Below are positions 6,664 through 14,656 of a DNA stretch of 18,675 nt, one piece after another. The position numbers were made by a program, and so were the translations under genes. The notes below the pieces were generated by a model. It searched no databases. It was given only the letters and a program-made list of their open reading frames with translations, and was not told where the DNA came from. Position 1 is the first letter of the stretch; every line of letters begins with the position of its first letter. The stretch is from Treponema sp. GTDB lineage: Bacteria > Spirochaetota > Spirochaetia > Treponematales > Breznakiellaceae. The stretch covers positions 1-18,675 of the forward strand of contig JAITAI010000072.1 of the NCBI GenBank assembly GCA_031284195.1. Reading direction: 5' to 3'.

Positions 6664-8007
6664 ATGGCGGATTATTTTGTGGGGAGCAAAGAGTACTTCC
6701 CCGGTATTGGCAGGATTACCTACGAAGGGCCTAAAAGCGATAATCCTTTGGCCTTTAAGTACTACGATCCTGAAAAAGTGGTGGGCAAGAAAAAGATGAA
6801 AGATCATCTCCGCTTTGCCGTTGCCTACTGGCATAGTTTCTGCGCGGATGGAGCGGATCCCTTTGGGGCTCCTACTCATCCCCATCCCTGGATCACTGAT
6901 GCCAAGAACCCTATGGAGGCTGCGGAGCACAAGATGGATGCAGCCTTTGAGTTCTTTACTAAGCTAGGGGTGGAATTCTATGCCTTCCATGATCGGGATA
7001 TGGCTCCAGAAGGGGCAAGCCCCGGGGAAAGTGAGCAGAACCTTCGTACCCTGGTGGTTAAGGCCAAGGAACGGCAGCAGGCTACAGGGGTTAAGCTCCT
7101 CTGGGGTACGGCGAACCTCTTTAGTCACCCTCGGTTTATGAACGGCGCTGCCACTAACCCGGACTTTGCCGTGGTGAGTCTTGCAGCGGCCCAGGTTAAG
7201 GCTGCCATTGACGCCACCATTGAGCTTGGGGGACAGGGGTACACCTTCTGGGGAGGCCGGGAAGGGTATATGAGCCTCCTCAATACTGATTTAAAGAGAG
7301 AGAAGGAGCACTTGGCGCGGTTTCTGATCATGGCCCGGGACTATGCCCGAAAACAGGGCTTTACCGGAGCGTTCTATATTGAGCCTAAACCCATGGAGCC
7401 GACCAAACACCAGTACGATTATGATGTAGAAACCGTAGCAGGCTTCCTCCGGGCCAATGGCCTGGACCAGGACTTCCGGGTTAACATCGAAGCCAACCAT
7501 GCGGAGCTTGCAGGCCATGATTTTGTCCATGAGCTTGAAACCGCTGCGAGCTTGGGTATCTTTGGCTCAGTAGACGCCAACCGGGGAGAACCCCGGAACG
7601 GCTGGGACACGGATCAGTTTCCTTCAAGCTACTACGAAACTGCCTTGGCTATGTACGCCATCCTCAAGGCAGGGGGCTTTACCTCAGGGGGTCTGAATTT
7701 TGACGCCAAGATCCGGCGGAATTCAGTGGATCCAGCGGACCTTTTCGAGGCCCATATCGGTGGCATGGACAGCTTTGCGGTGGGTCTGGAAGTGGCCCAG
7801 CGGATCATCCACGACGGAAAACTGGGGAACTTTGTGAAGAACCGCTACGCCTCCTTTGATACCGGGGATGGAGCGCGGTTCGCTCAAGGGAAACTGAACC
7901 TTGAAGAATTGGCCCGTCTAGGTTCGGTTTACGGGACTGCAGGGATCGCCAGTGGCAAACAGGAACGGTTGGAAAATATCTTGAACCAGTACCTGCTGGG
8001 CTTGTAA
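6664..8007 (+). CDS. xylA: Xylose isomerase
   Basis: A metal-dependent TIM-barrel enzyme that isomerises D-xylose to D-xylulose, the substrate of the upstream kinase. The 447-residue length is that of class II xylose isomerases, which carry the extra N-terminal segment. Visible active-site residues are H109 in FYAFHDRDMAPEG, E240 and K242 in YIEPKPMEPTKHQYDYD, E276 and H279 in NIEANHAELAGHDF, D304 in GSVDANRG and D347 in LNFDAKIRRNS. The paired metal sites therefore look complete. ATG 6664 is set by TTGGAGG at 6653-6659. Only about 20 nt separate the last repeat unit from the start, so any private promoter must lie within or before the array. A strong terminator follows the stop. Confidence 0.97.
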   Translation: MADYFVGSKEYFPGIGRITYEGPKSDNPLAFKYYDPEKVVGKKKMKDHLRFAVAYWHSFCADGADPFGAPTHPHPWITDAKNPMEAAEHKMDAAFEFFTKLGVEFYAFHDRDMAPEGASPGESEQNLRTLVVKAKERQQATGVKLLWGTANLFSHPRFMNGAATNPDFAVVSLAAAQVKAAIDATIELGGQGYTFWGGREGYMSLLNTDLKREKEHLARFLIMARDYARKQGFTGAFYIEPKPMEPTKHQYDYDVETVAGFLRANGLDQDFRVNIEANHAELAGHDFVHELETAASLGIFGSVDANRGEPRNGWDTDQFPSSYYETALAMYAILKAGGFTSGGLNFDAKIRRNSVDPADLFEAHIGGMDSFAVGLEVAQRIIHDGKLGNFVKNRYASFDTGDGARFAQGKLNLEELARLGSVYGTAGIASGKQERLENILNQYLLGL

Positions 8008-8030
8008 AAACTAGGATCCCCTGATTCGAG

Positions 8031-8065
8031 GATGCAGGGGGATGGTCTCCCTGCATTTTCTTTTT
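8031..8065 (+). terminator. Rho-independent terminator after xylA
   Basis: ATGCAGGG (8032-8039) pairs perfectly with CCCTGCAT (8049-8056) and is followed at once by TTTCTTTTT. The hairpin begins 24 nt after the xylA stop and ends the xylose transcript. Confidence 0.85.
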
Positions 8066-8146
8066 GAGTGTTATGCGTATCCTGCATGAAGACCAAGTAT
8101 AATTTTATTTTTCTTTATAAGAGTTCGATAATGAGAAAAAACTCTA

Positions 8147-8176
8147 TTGATTAAGGTAATCGTGTAATCATATACC
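8147..8176 (+). promoter_or_regulatory. Possible promoter of the envelope operon
   Basis: TTGATT (8147-8152) and TATACC (8171-8176) are 18 nt apart, just before the Shine-Dalgarno of the TPR lipoprotein gene. If used, the leader would be very short. A second -10-like TATAAT at 8097-8102 has no clear -35 partner. Confidence 0.35.
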
Positions 8177-8186
8177 AAGGATAAAT

Positions 8187-8192
8187 AGGAGG
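8187..8192 (+). promoter_or_regulatory. Strong Shine-Dalgarno facing no canonical start codon
   Basis: AGGAGG at 8187-8192 is followed by ATT at 8196 and ATA at 8199, both in frame with the lipoprotein gene. No ATG, GTG or TTG occurs at normal distance in that frame. ATA sits 6 nt from the site and ATT 3 nt. Confidence 0.6.
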
Positions 8193-8237
8193 AGTATTAT
8201 AGCCCATTATCGTTTAGAATCATCCTGTTTAGGGTGG

Positions 8238-9344
8238 TTGCTTATCTTGGCCGTGACCCAGGGGCTCACCGGTTGTGCCCCAGGTTCGTACCACGCTCAG
8301 GTGGTACGGTTCGATCCCTATTATATCAGCGGTTCTAAGGAAGATCAGGAAATCCTGCGTCAGTTGTTTGTCCTTTTAGCGAAGGAAACAGAAAACCAGG
8401 AAGCAGATACAGGAGAACAGGAAACGAGAGAACCGCAGGATACTGCTGCTTATAATGAAGTTGAATTCGCAGTGGTTCGGGAGATTGCTAACCGGTATAT
8501 CCGCTTACAGGAATACGGTAAACTCATCAATTTCCTTACTGCTCGGACGAACCGGAATCCCCAGGATCCCTACAACGCCTATTACCTCCTCATGGTGGGG
8601 TATGGGTATATCCAGCAAGAGGCATACCCTGTGGCGGCTCTCTACTTCGATGTGATTATCAAGAATTACCCGGATTTGATGGTAGAGGGACAATCTATTC
8701 ACTTAGCCTGCCTTAACCAGTTGATTACCCTAGTGGATAACCCAGAACAAGAGGTCAAGTATTACGAGGAGTTGATAGCCCGTTTCTCTGATTTCCTGGA
8801 TCTGGGGATGGCCTACTTCATGTTGGGCCAGGCCTATGAACAAATAGGAGACTGGAATGGGGCTATTCAATCCTATACCCAGTACCTTCCCTATAGGGGT
8901 ACCATCATCCCCGGGTTTCCCAATGCGGATAATTACGCCAAACAACTGGTGGATTTTAACCAGTCTCCTAAGGATTGGACCTTTGAGAATCTCAACAGCC
9001 TGGTCAATGCGGTTAAGGGCGCTTTAGCCGATGGAAGTAGCGTCCGGCTCCGGCAGTACCAGGCTAAAGTTAATTTTTTTGCTCGATCCTGGGAGCAAGC
9101 GGATACGGACGATGCAGGGATGGCGGAATTCAACCTTGCCGACTTTATGCGGGGAAATCAGATCCACTACGCAGATGTGCTGGATACCAGTTCCAATGCT
9201 ACTGAAGCCTATTTACGCACCTCTGGGTGGGATCAATTTATTTCTACCTGGTATTTTTATTTCAGAAAGATCTATTTTCCCTTGAATCCGGATATCCATG
9301 GCCGTTGGGAGTGGGCTGGAGTTTATTATGGAGAGAAATTTTAA
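8238..9344 (+). CDS. TPR-containing lipoprotein, envelope operon first gene
   Basis: A predicted lipoprotein: hydrophobic LLILAVTQGLTGC is followed by APGSYHAQ, giving a lipobox LTGC. The rest contains tetratricopeptide-like helical pairs, for example YNAYYLLMVGYGYIQQEAYP and LGMAYFMLGQAYEQIGDWNG followed by AIQSYTQYL. It is likely anchored to a membrane facing the periplasm and acts as a scaffold. TTG 8238 is the first canonical start in frame, but it has no good Shine-Dalgarno and leaves the signal peptide without a positive n-region. Reading back to ATT 8196 or ATA 8199 adds about 13-14 residues including Arg and places AGGAGG correctly, so the true start is probably upstream and non-canonical. 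The stop TAA overlaps the ATG of the transglycosylase gene (TAATG), indicating translational coupling. The exact function is not recognised. Confidence 0.75.
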   Translation: MLILAVTQGLTGCAPGSYHAQVVRFDPYYISGSKEDQEILRQLFVLLAKETENQEADTGEQETREPQDTAAYNEVEFAVVREIANRYIRLQEYGKLINFLTARTNRNPQDPYNAYYLLMVGYGYIQQEAYPVAALYFDVIIKNYPDLMVEGQSIHLACLNQLITLVDNPEQEVKYYEELIARFSDFLDLGMAYFMLGQAYEQIGDWNGAIQSYTQYLPYRGTIIPGFPNADNYAKQLVDFNQSPKDWTFENLNSLVNAVKGALADGSSVRLRQYQAKVNFFARSWEQADTDDAGMAEFNLADFMRGNQIHYADVLDTSSNATEAYLRTSGWDQFISTWYFYFRKIYFPLNPDIHGRWEWAGVYYGEKF

Positions 9345-10894
9345 TGACCTATTTAGCGATAGCGCTGTTTTTGGTACCCTCATGGTGGTGGGGAAGTCAG
9401 TTTTTTGAAAAAAAGGGGATCTTCCTGGTCCTGATGCTTAGTATCTTGATGTACGGCGGTTCCTTGCAAGCCGAATCAGTGCGGGATGACCCGGACTTTT
9501 ATGTCATCTTGCCGATTCCAGAACTTCCTGCAGAACTGCTCTTGGAAATTCCTGAGGCAAAACTGCTGGAACCCCCCCTTGGGGAAGGGGGGAACCTGGG
9601 AGAAAGGTTTCCTATAGCTATTGAGATGACCCCAGAATCACCTCAGGAAGCCCCGCTTACCGAGGTGGACCTCAGCCACGTATTCCGTCCAATGCGGTAC
9701 GCCTCCTATACTGAACCAGCCCGGGTAAAGCCGGAGATTCCGGTATGGCAGGGGGTCATACCGGGCCTTAAGGAACCCTTGACCCAGCAGTACATCAGCC
9801 GGTATTCCAGTCCTCAAGGGCTTGTATGGCTCAATGCCATCATGCGCCGAGGCAGTCCCTATCTAGCGTTTATCCGACGGGAGATCGAAACCCGGAATCT
9901 GCCGCCGGAATTGTTATACCTCCCGGTGATTGAATCCGCGTATATTTCCTCGGCGGTAAGTAAATCCGGCGCCACAGGGCTATGGCAGTTTATGAAGAAC
10001 AGTATCGGTCCTTATAATATGAAGATAACCGAGTGGGTGGATGAACGGATGGATTTCTGGAAGTCTACTATAGGCGCCCTCAGGAAACTAGAAGAAAACT
10101 ACCGGCAGTTCGGGGATTGGTCCCTGGCTCTAGCCGCGTATAATACCGGGCTTGGAGGCTTAACCCGGCTCATTCAGAAAACCGGTATTAAGGACTATTG
10201 GGTCCTCTCCGCAAGAAAAGAACTGGCCCTGGAGACCATCCATTTCGTGCCCAAACTGCTGGCTATTTCCTATATTATGGCCAATCCTCGCCGCTTCGGA
10301 GTTGAACCAATATGGCCGCAGGATCCCGAATGGACCCGGATCCCCGTGGGCCGAACTGTAGACCTGGGATTATTGGCTTTGGCAGCCGGGATTGACCAGG
10401 ATGATCTCAAAAGGGCTAACCGGGAGCTCTTGTTTAACGTTACCCCCCCTGATCCGGATTATCAGCTCAAGGTACGGGTTGCGGATGTGGCGGCGATCTA
10501 CGAGGTATTAGAGCGGCATGATCTGGCCCTCATCAAATATTACTTTCATACTATTAAATCTGGAGATACCCTCTCTGCTCTGTCCCTGCATTATGGTATA
10601 TCCGTGGATCATATCCTCAATTCCAATCCAGGCACCCAGGCCAAGTATCTCAAAATTGGCTCCCGTCTCTTGATCCCTGCACTTAAGGACCCTCAAGGAC
10701 CGTTGAACACCGATTCTAGTACAGGCTTGGAACGGGAGCAATTTGAGGGTGTTCATCTGGTAAAATCAGGAGAAACCCTCTGGTCCATAGCCCGGTCTTA
10801 CAATATCGCTCCTGAAGTCCTTGCGAATGCTAACGGTATGGGACTAAGTGATATTCTCCATGAAGGAAAACACCTTAAAACTCCGATAAGGTAA
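9344..10894 (+). CDS. Membrane-bound lytic transglycosylase with two LysM domains (MltD-like)
   Basis: A periplasmic enzyme that cleaves the glycan strands of peptidoglycan non-hydrolytically to leave 1,6-anhydro-MurNAc ends. From ATG 9344 the protein is 516 residues. The N-terminus is hydrophobic (MTYLAIALFLV, then KKGIFLVLMLSILMYGGSLQA), giving a signal peptide or anchor. The SLT domain spans about residues 180-290: the catalytic glutamate is E197 in LLYLPVIESAY, followed by GATGLWQFM and DWSLALAAYNTGLGG. LysM repeats at about 400-448 (HTIKSGDTLSALSLHYGI) and 469-515 (HLVKSGETLWSIARSYNI) bind peptidoglycan. The frame is open further upstream to 9227, but GGAGAG at 9330-9335 and the TAATG overlap support 9344. 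It is coupled to the TPR lipoprotein before it and the periplasmic protein after it. Confidence 0.9.
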   Translation: MTYLAIALFLVPSWWWGSQFFEKKGIFLVLMLSILMYGGSLQAESVRDDPDFYVILPIPELPAELLLEIPEAKLLEPPLGEGGNLGERFPIAIEMTPESPQEAPLTEVDLSHVFRPMRYASYTEPARVKPEIPVWQGVIPGLKEPLTQQYISRYSSPQGLVWLNAIMRRGSPYLAFIRREIETRNLPPELLYLPVIESAYISSAVSKSGATGLWQFMKNSIGPYNMKITEWVDERMDFWKSTIGALRKLEENYRQFGDWSLALAAYNTGLGGLTRLIQKTGIKDYWVLSARKELALETIHFVPKLLAISYIMANPRRFGVEPIWPQDPEWTRIPVGRTVDLGLLALAAGIDQDDLKRANRELLFNVTPPDPDYQLKVRVADVAAIYEVLERHDLALIKYYFHTIKSGDTLSALSLHYGISVDHILNSNPGTQAKYLKIGSRLLIPALKDPQGPLNTDSSTGLEREQFEGVHLVKSGETLWSIARSYNIAPEVLANANGMGLSDILHEGKHLKTPIR

Positions 10895-10896
10895 GT

Positions 10897-11781
10897 ATGA
10901 AACCACGTATATGCTCCTGTCTGCTGCTTGTCCTGGCAGGGTTGGTTTTTGGAGAAACTAAGATTGCCGTTAGCGGGTCTGTTGAGTGGGAACGGATGGA
11001 AATTAACGCCACCGTAACGATGGATCTTGCTTCTGCAGGGATCCGTCTGCCTACCGGGAGAATCCAGGCAGAGGAAATCCTCCGTGGGGAATACCCCTAT
11101 CTGATAAGGCCCTACCTCTTGTCCATACCGGTTGATTCCGCTAACACCCTGGGGGACTTGTTAAACCAGGGGGTATTCTCCCTCAAGAGTATGGATAGTA
11201 TCAGTTCATCTGCCCAGAAGGTTCCCCCGGTGTTAACCTTTGACCTGGCCTTTATGTCCGCCCGGTATACCCTGAGCCTGAACAACCTGAGTGGGGAACT
11301 CATACGTCATAATCAGCCCGCCGATAGTATGCGGATCCTCATTCCGGTTCCTGCCATCCCCTATACGGGGATCCTGATTATCGCGGATGAGGCGTTACCC
11401 GTCCATGGGAAGCATGTTACTGCGCTCACCCGTCCCTGTCTCTTCCCAAAGGTTTGGGATACGGATATGAACCTCATATACGAACAGAGCATGGTAGATC
11501 CCCAACAGGTACAAAGTATCGTCCGGTATGTGTCTCCGAATCAGATATTTCGGTCTACCCCTTCGGGGCTTGAGGATGAACTGATCCGCTTGGTAGGTTC
11601 TAATCCCCTGCGGATCATTGCCCAGGGAGTGTTCGGCATCCACCTCACGGATCCCATCATCGATCGTCAGGACGCCCTCCAGATTGTCTCTTTAGAGGAT
11701 AACCGCAAACTCCTGCGGGAAGGGCGGATAGCCATCGTCCTTAATCAACAGGTATTGCGTATTCCCTTCTCCGCGCCATAA
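10897..11781 (+). CDS. Periplasmic protein of unknown function, envelope operon third gene
   Basis: A 294-residue protein with a signal peptide (MKPRICSCLLLVLAGLVFG, cleavage near residue 19). I do not recognise a named domain. The body is mostly beta-type, with alternating hydrophobic stretches such as RILIPVPAIPYTGILIIADE and a C-terminal LREGRIAIVLNQQVLRIPF. It begins 2 nt after the transglycosylase stop, with AAGG at 10888-10891 inside the upstream gene, so it is co-transcribed and probably coupled. Tight linkage to a peptidoglycan-cleaving enzyme and a TPR scaffold suggests a role in cell-wall remodelling or flagellar/envelope assembly. Function is inferred from context only. Confidence 0.75.
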   Translation: MKPRICSCLLLVLAGLVFGETKIAVSGSVEWERMEINATVTMDLASAGIRLPTGRIQAEEILRGEYPYLIRPYLLSIPVDSANTLGDLLNQGVFSLKSMDSISSSAQKVPPVLTFDLAFMSARYTLSLNNLSGELIRHNQPADSMRILIPVPAIPYTGILIIADEALPVHGKHVTALTRPCLFPKVWDTDMNLIYEQSMVDPQQVQSIVRYVSPNQIFRSTPSGLEDELIRLVGSNPLRIIAQGVFGIHLTDPIIDRQDALQIVSLEDNRKLLREGRIAIVLNQQVLRIPFSAP

Positions 11782-11801
11782 ACAGCTCGCCTTGCGGTGC
11801 C

Positions 11802-12059
11802 TCATGCACGAGGGGTTTCTTGGGAGTCAACTTTCTCTTCTTTTTCTACTTCTCGAGGGCCTTCTTCTTTCTTGGCTTCACTCATATCCTTGATATCTGC
11901 GATACCGATGAACACTGAGATCAGCCCGATAAAGGCGGCAATCACCGGCAAAGCTCCTTTGAGAAAGGCCAACACATCTGGCCCCCATGCGAGGCCGGTA
12001 GGTAAGACCGAAAATATCACCCCAAAGAGAATTATAATACCTAGAACAAGCGCTTTCAT
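11802..12059 (-). CDS. Small two-helix inner-membrane protein
   Basis: An 85-residue protein with two hydrophobic segments (about residues 2-19, ALVLGIIILFGVIFSVL, and 33-54, GALPVIAAFIGLISVFIGI) and a strongly charged cytoplasmic-type tail rich in Glu and Lys (KKEEGPREVEKEEKVDSQE). The ATG at 12059 is chosen over the TTG four codons earlier because GGAGG (12065-12069) is 5 nt upstream of it. It converges with the envelope operon, ending 20 nt from the periplasmic protein gene, and diverges from the DUF4139 gene. No family function is recognised. Confidence 0.7.
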   Translation of the reverse strand: MKALVLGIIILFGVIFSVLPTGLAWGPDVLAFLKGALPVIAAFIGLISVFIGIADIKDMSEAKKEEGPREVEKEEKVDSQETPRA

Positions 12060-12280
12060 GGTGTCCTCCAATGCTTCTCCCCTGATATGCTTCTATAGCT
12101 TTTTATAAATATCCTCTTTTTAGGGAGCTTGTTCAATGGGGTCCTTGGGGATGTGCACAAGGGGATTAAAGAAAGATACCGAACCTTTTGATTAAAAACA
12201 CCGGTTCCCGGTATATCCAGCTATCAATAGAAAATGCACCGGAACGTGTATCGTGATTCAATCCTTGACGGATTCTAAAA

Positions 12281-12413
12281 CGTGAGTTCGATGGAATACT
12301 AAGGGTCTGTGAATGAACGCTCATGTTCACGAATTATTCGGATCCTTGAGCATCAATTCGCGTACGTGCGGACTACAAGTCCAGCGGACTTTTTGCTCCT
12401 GGTCGAACTCATG
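12281..12413 (+). ncRNA. Candidate structured RNA: three-way junction with possible terminator switch
   Basis: A closing stem pairs 12281-12291 (CGTGAGTTCGA) with 12403-12413 (TCGAACTCATG), with one G-U pair. Inside it, arm 2 pairs 12301-12308 (AAGGGTCT) with 12340-12347 (GGATCCTT), with two G-U pairs, and is capped by GTGAATGA / TCAT-G-TTCAC around loop ACGC. Arm 3 starts at the very next base: GAGCA (12348-12352) pairs with TGCTC (12394-12398). Within arm 3, AAGTCC-AGC-GGACTT (12377-12391) is followed by T's, resembling an intrinsic terminator. GGACT at 12370-12374 could instead pair with AGTCC at 12378-12382. The wobble pairs only work for plus-strand RNA. It may be a leader of the DUF4139 gene or an independent small RNA. 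No known RNA family was recognised. Confidence 0.5.
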
Positions 12414-12443
12414 GTATCTACAGAGCCCTGTCCTGTACTCCTC

Positions 12444-12473
12444 TTGCCTGCCCCTTGATTTCATAAGTATAAT
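12444..12473 (+). promoter_or_regulatory. Likely promoter of the DUF4139-type gene
   Basis: TTGCCT (12444-12449) and a perfect TATAAT (12468-12473) are spaced by 18 nt. The start codon is 30 nt downstream of the -10 box. This would place the structured element upstream of the start of transcription unless another promoter lies further left. Confidence 0.55.
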
Positions 12474-12502
12474 AAAAACACACTTTTGTTAAGGAACGGA
12501 CC

Positions 12503-14656
12503 GTGCATCAGTCATTACGATTTTCCCTTACCTGCTTGGGAGTGTTTTTAGGGTTCCTGCTGAACAGCAGAAGTCTTTCTGCCCAGGCTGTCTATGATCA
12601 GCCGGAACGAGATTTTGACGATCCAGGCACCGCCTCGCAACCTCGGTTCCTTGTTCCGGCAGGTTCTGAAGAAACGTCCAGGGTTTCCCAAAACACCCTG
12701 CCTCTCCGTAGGCTTACCCTCTTTTCTTCTGGCCTTGGCTTCTTTGAACATCAGGGACAGATTACCGGTTCTGCTGTAATTACCCTTCCCTTTAAGGCAG
12801 TCGAGGTAAACGATGTTTTAAAATCCCTGGTAATAGGGGATCCGGCTTCAAGTCCTACCGTGGTGTATCCTTCGGAACAGACCCTGTCCCGGACCCTCAA
12901 AAGCCTGAGCATCGACCTCTCTCAGTACTCCGGTATCGCTGAAATCTTGGATAGCCTCAAAGGAACGGAAATCCAGGTCCATACTCCGGTTTCGATACAG
13001 GGGCGGATCATCGGAGTGGAATACCGGACCTCGGAAGCCGTCCCAGCCCGGGGTCGCGAGGAGGAACCCTATCTCTCCCTCTATACCGGCCAAGGGATCC
13101 GGGTCATCAGTCTCAAGGAAGTAAGCAGTTTTGTCTTCCAAGACCCGAAGATAAACACCGATCTTAACCGGGCCTTGGATCTCATCATGAACTCCCGGAA
13201 TGTGGATACTCGGAACCTACAGATTCAGCTTCCTGGGGAAGGAAGCCGGGAGGTTTCCCTAAGTTATGTGATCCCCACCCCGGTGTGGAAGGTCTCTTAT
13301 CGGCTGGACCTATCCCAGGATATGGCCACCCTCCAAGGCTGGGCTATTGTGGATAACGACAGCGATACTGACTGGAACAATCTGAACCTTGCCTTGGTAA
13401 GCGGCCGGCCGGTTTCATTCATCCAAAACCTCTATCCCCCTTATCATCTTACCCGTCCTGTCCTTCCTTTGGCTATTCCAGGAATCGCCCAGGCCCAGAC
13501 CTATGATTCGGGTTGGGAGGGAGCTCCCAGGGCAAGATATGCAGAAGAGGAAGCCCGGGCAGCAGCCTCTACCCCCCTGGCTAGCCCTCAGCCTTTACGC
13601 AAGGAAAGAGTTCCCATCCCCAATGCAGATGCAGCGCCTGAATCAAACCGGGCCCTGACAGGATCTGCCCTGGAAATCCCTGAGGGCCAGATTCGGGGGG
13701 AACAGTTCGAGTTTACCTTACCGAAGCCTGTAAGCCTGGCGCGACAGCAAAGTACCATGTTGCCCCTGGTGGACGCCTCTGTGGAAGCGGTTAAGACCTT
13801 GGTGTTTTCCGGGGTAAAGGCGCTCCAGGGAGGCCCGGTCCATCCGTCTCTCAGTGCAGAGCTTACCAACACCGCAGGGATACCCCTTCCTCCAGGACCT
13901 ATTACGGTCTACGACGGCAGTACCTATGGGGGAGATGGGTTGTTCGAATTTTTCCCGGAACAGGAAAAACGGCTTATCTCCTATGGGGATGAGTTGGCAG
14001 TTACCGGCTATGTAAGTCAACGGTATTCCCGAAAGATCAGCACTGTTACAGTACAGCAGGGGATCATGAGGATTAACCGGAAACTGATCTATGAAACCCA
14101 GTATACCTGGAAAAACGCTTCCAATACTGCCAAACGGCTTATCCTGGAACATCCTATTACCCGCGACACCATCCTTACAGAACCGGTCTCTTTTGATACG
14201 AGAACCGATACCCTGTACCGTTTCGTCCAGACCCTCCCTGCGGCTGAGGAATTCAGTAGCACCGTAACCGAAGAACAAGCCCTGGTAGAACAGATCACCT
14301 TGACCCAACTCAGCCTTCCTTCATTTATAAGTTATACCAGAAACGAAGCAATCCCTGAGCAGGTGCGTTCCGCCTTGCAACAGGGGATTGAGTTGAAACA
14401 AGCCGTGGATGCCGCACAACAGGTCCTCGTCAACCTCAACGCGCAACGGGAGCGACTGATAGCTGAACAGGACCGGATCCGGCGTAATCTGGAAGCTGCC
14501 GGTAATCAGACCCAGCAGGGCCAGGAATATCTTAAACGCCTGCTTGCCCAAGATGAAGCCATCGACCACTTGTATAGCCGCCTTGAGGAAGCGGAAAAAA
14601 CAGCCCAGGATGCCCAGGCAGCATACGATACCTATATCGGCTCTCTTAATCTTTAG
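12503..14656 (+). CDS. Secreted DUF4139-domain protein
   Basis: A 717-residue exported protein. The GTG start at 12503 has AAGGA at 12491-12495, 7 nt upstream, and is followed by a signal peptide (RFSLTCLGVFLGFLLNSRSL, cleavage near SAQA). An N-terminal beta domain (LTLFSSGLGFFEHQGQITG ...) leads into a DUF4139-type core with YVIPTPVWKVSYRLDL and GWAIVDNDSDTDWNNLNLAL, which are characteristic of that family (related to MuiA-type proteins). A low-complexity Ala/Pro-rich linker lies near residues 340-385. The C-terminal 85 residues form a coiled coil (VLVNLNAQRERLIAEQDRI ... ). The family has no established biochemical role; an extracytoplasmic structural or surface function is likely. The stop overlaps the convergent HAD gene by 11 nt, so there is no room for a dedicated terminator. 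Confidence 0.8.
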   Translation: MHQSLRFSLTCLGVFLGFLLNSRSLSAQAVYDQPERDFDDPGTASQPRFLVPAGSEETSRVSQNTLPLRRLTLFSSGLGFFEHQGQITGSAVITLPFKAVEVNDVLKSLVIGDPASSPTVVYPSEQTLSRTLKSLSIDLSQYSGIAEILDSLKGTEIQVHTPVSIQGRIIGVEYRTSEAVPARGREEEPYLSLYTGQGIRVISLKEVSSFVFQDPKINTDLNRALDLIMNSRNVDTRNLQIQLPGEGSREVSLSYVIPTPVWKVSYRLDLSQDMATLQGWAIVDNDSDTDWNNLNLALVSGRPVSFIQNLYPPYHLTRPVLPLAIPGIAQAQTYDSGWEGAPRARYAEEEARAAASTPLASPQPLRKERVPIPNADAAPESNRALTGSALEIPEGQIRGEQFEFTLPKPVSLARQQSTMLPLVDASVEAVKTLVFSGVKALQGGPVHPSLSAELTNTAGIPLPPGPITVYDGSTYGGDGLFEFFPEQEKRLISYGDELAVTGYVSQRYSRKISTVTVQQGIMRINRKLIYETQYTWKNASNTAKRLILEHPITRDTILTEPVSFDTRTDTLYRFVQTLPAAEEFSSTVTEEQALVEQITLTQLSLPSFISYTRNEAIPEQVRSALQQGIELKQAVDAAQQVLVNLNAQRERLIAEQDRIRRNLEAAGNQTQQGQEYLKRLLAQDEAIDHLYSRLEEAEKTAQDAQAAYDTYIGSLNL

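Noticed and set aside
12284..12411. tRNA or tmRNA T-arm (GTTCGA and GTCGAACTC)
   Set aside because: These sequences pair with each other in the closing stem; no acceptor stem, CCA or anticodon arm accompanies them.
13718..14308. Minus-strand open frame opposite the DUF4139 gene
   Set aside because: Antisense shadow in a codon-biased gene; no domain or ribosome binding site.
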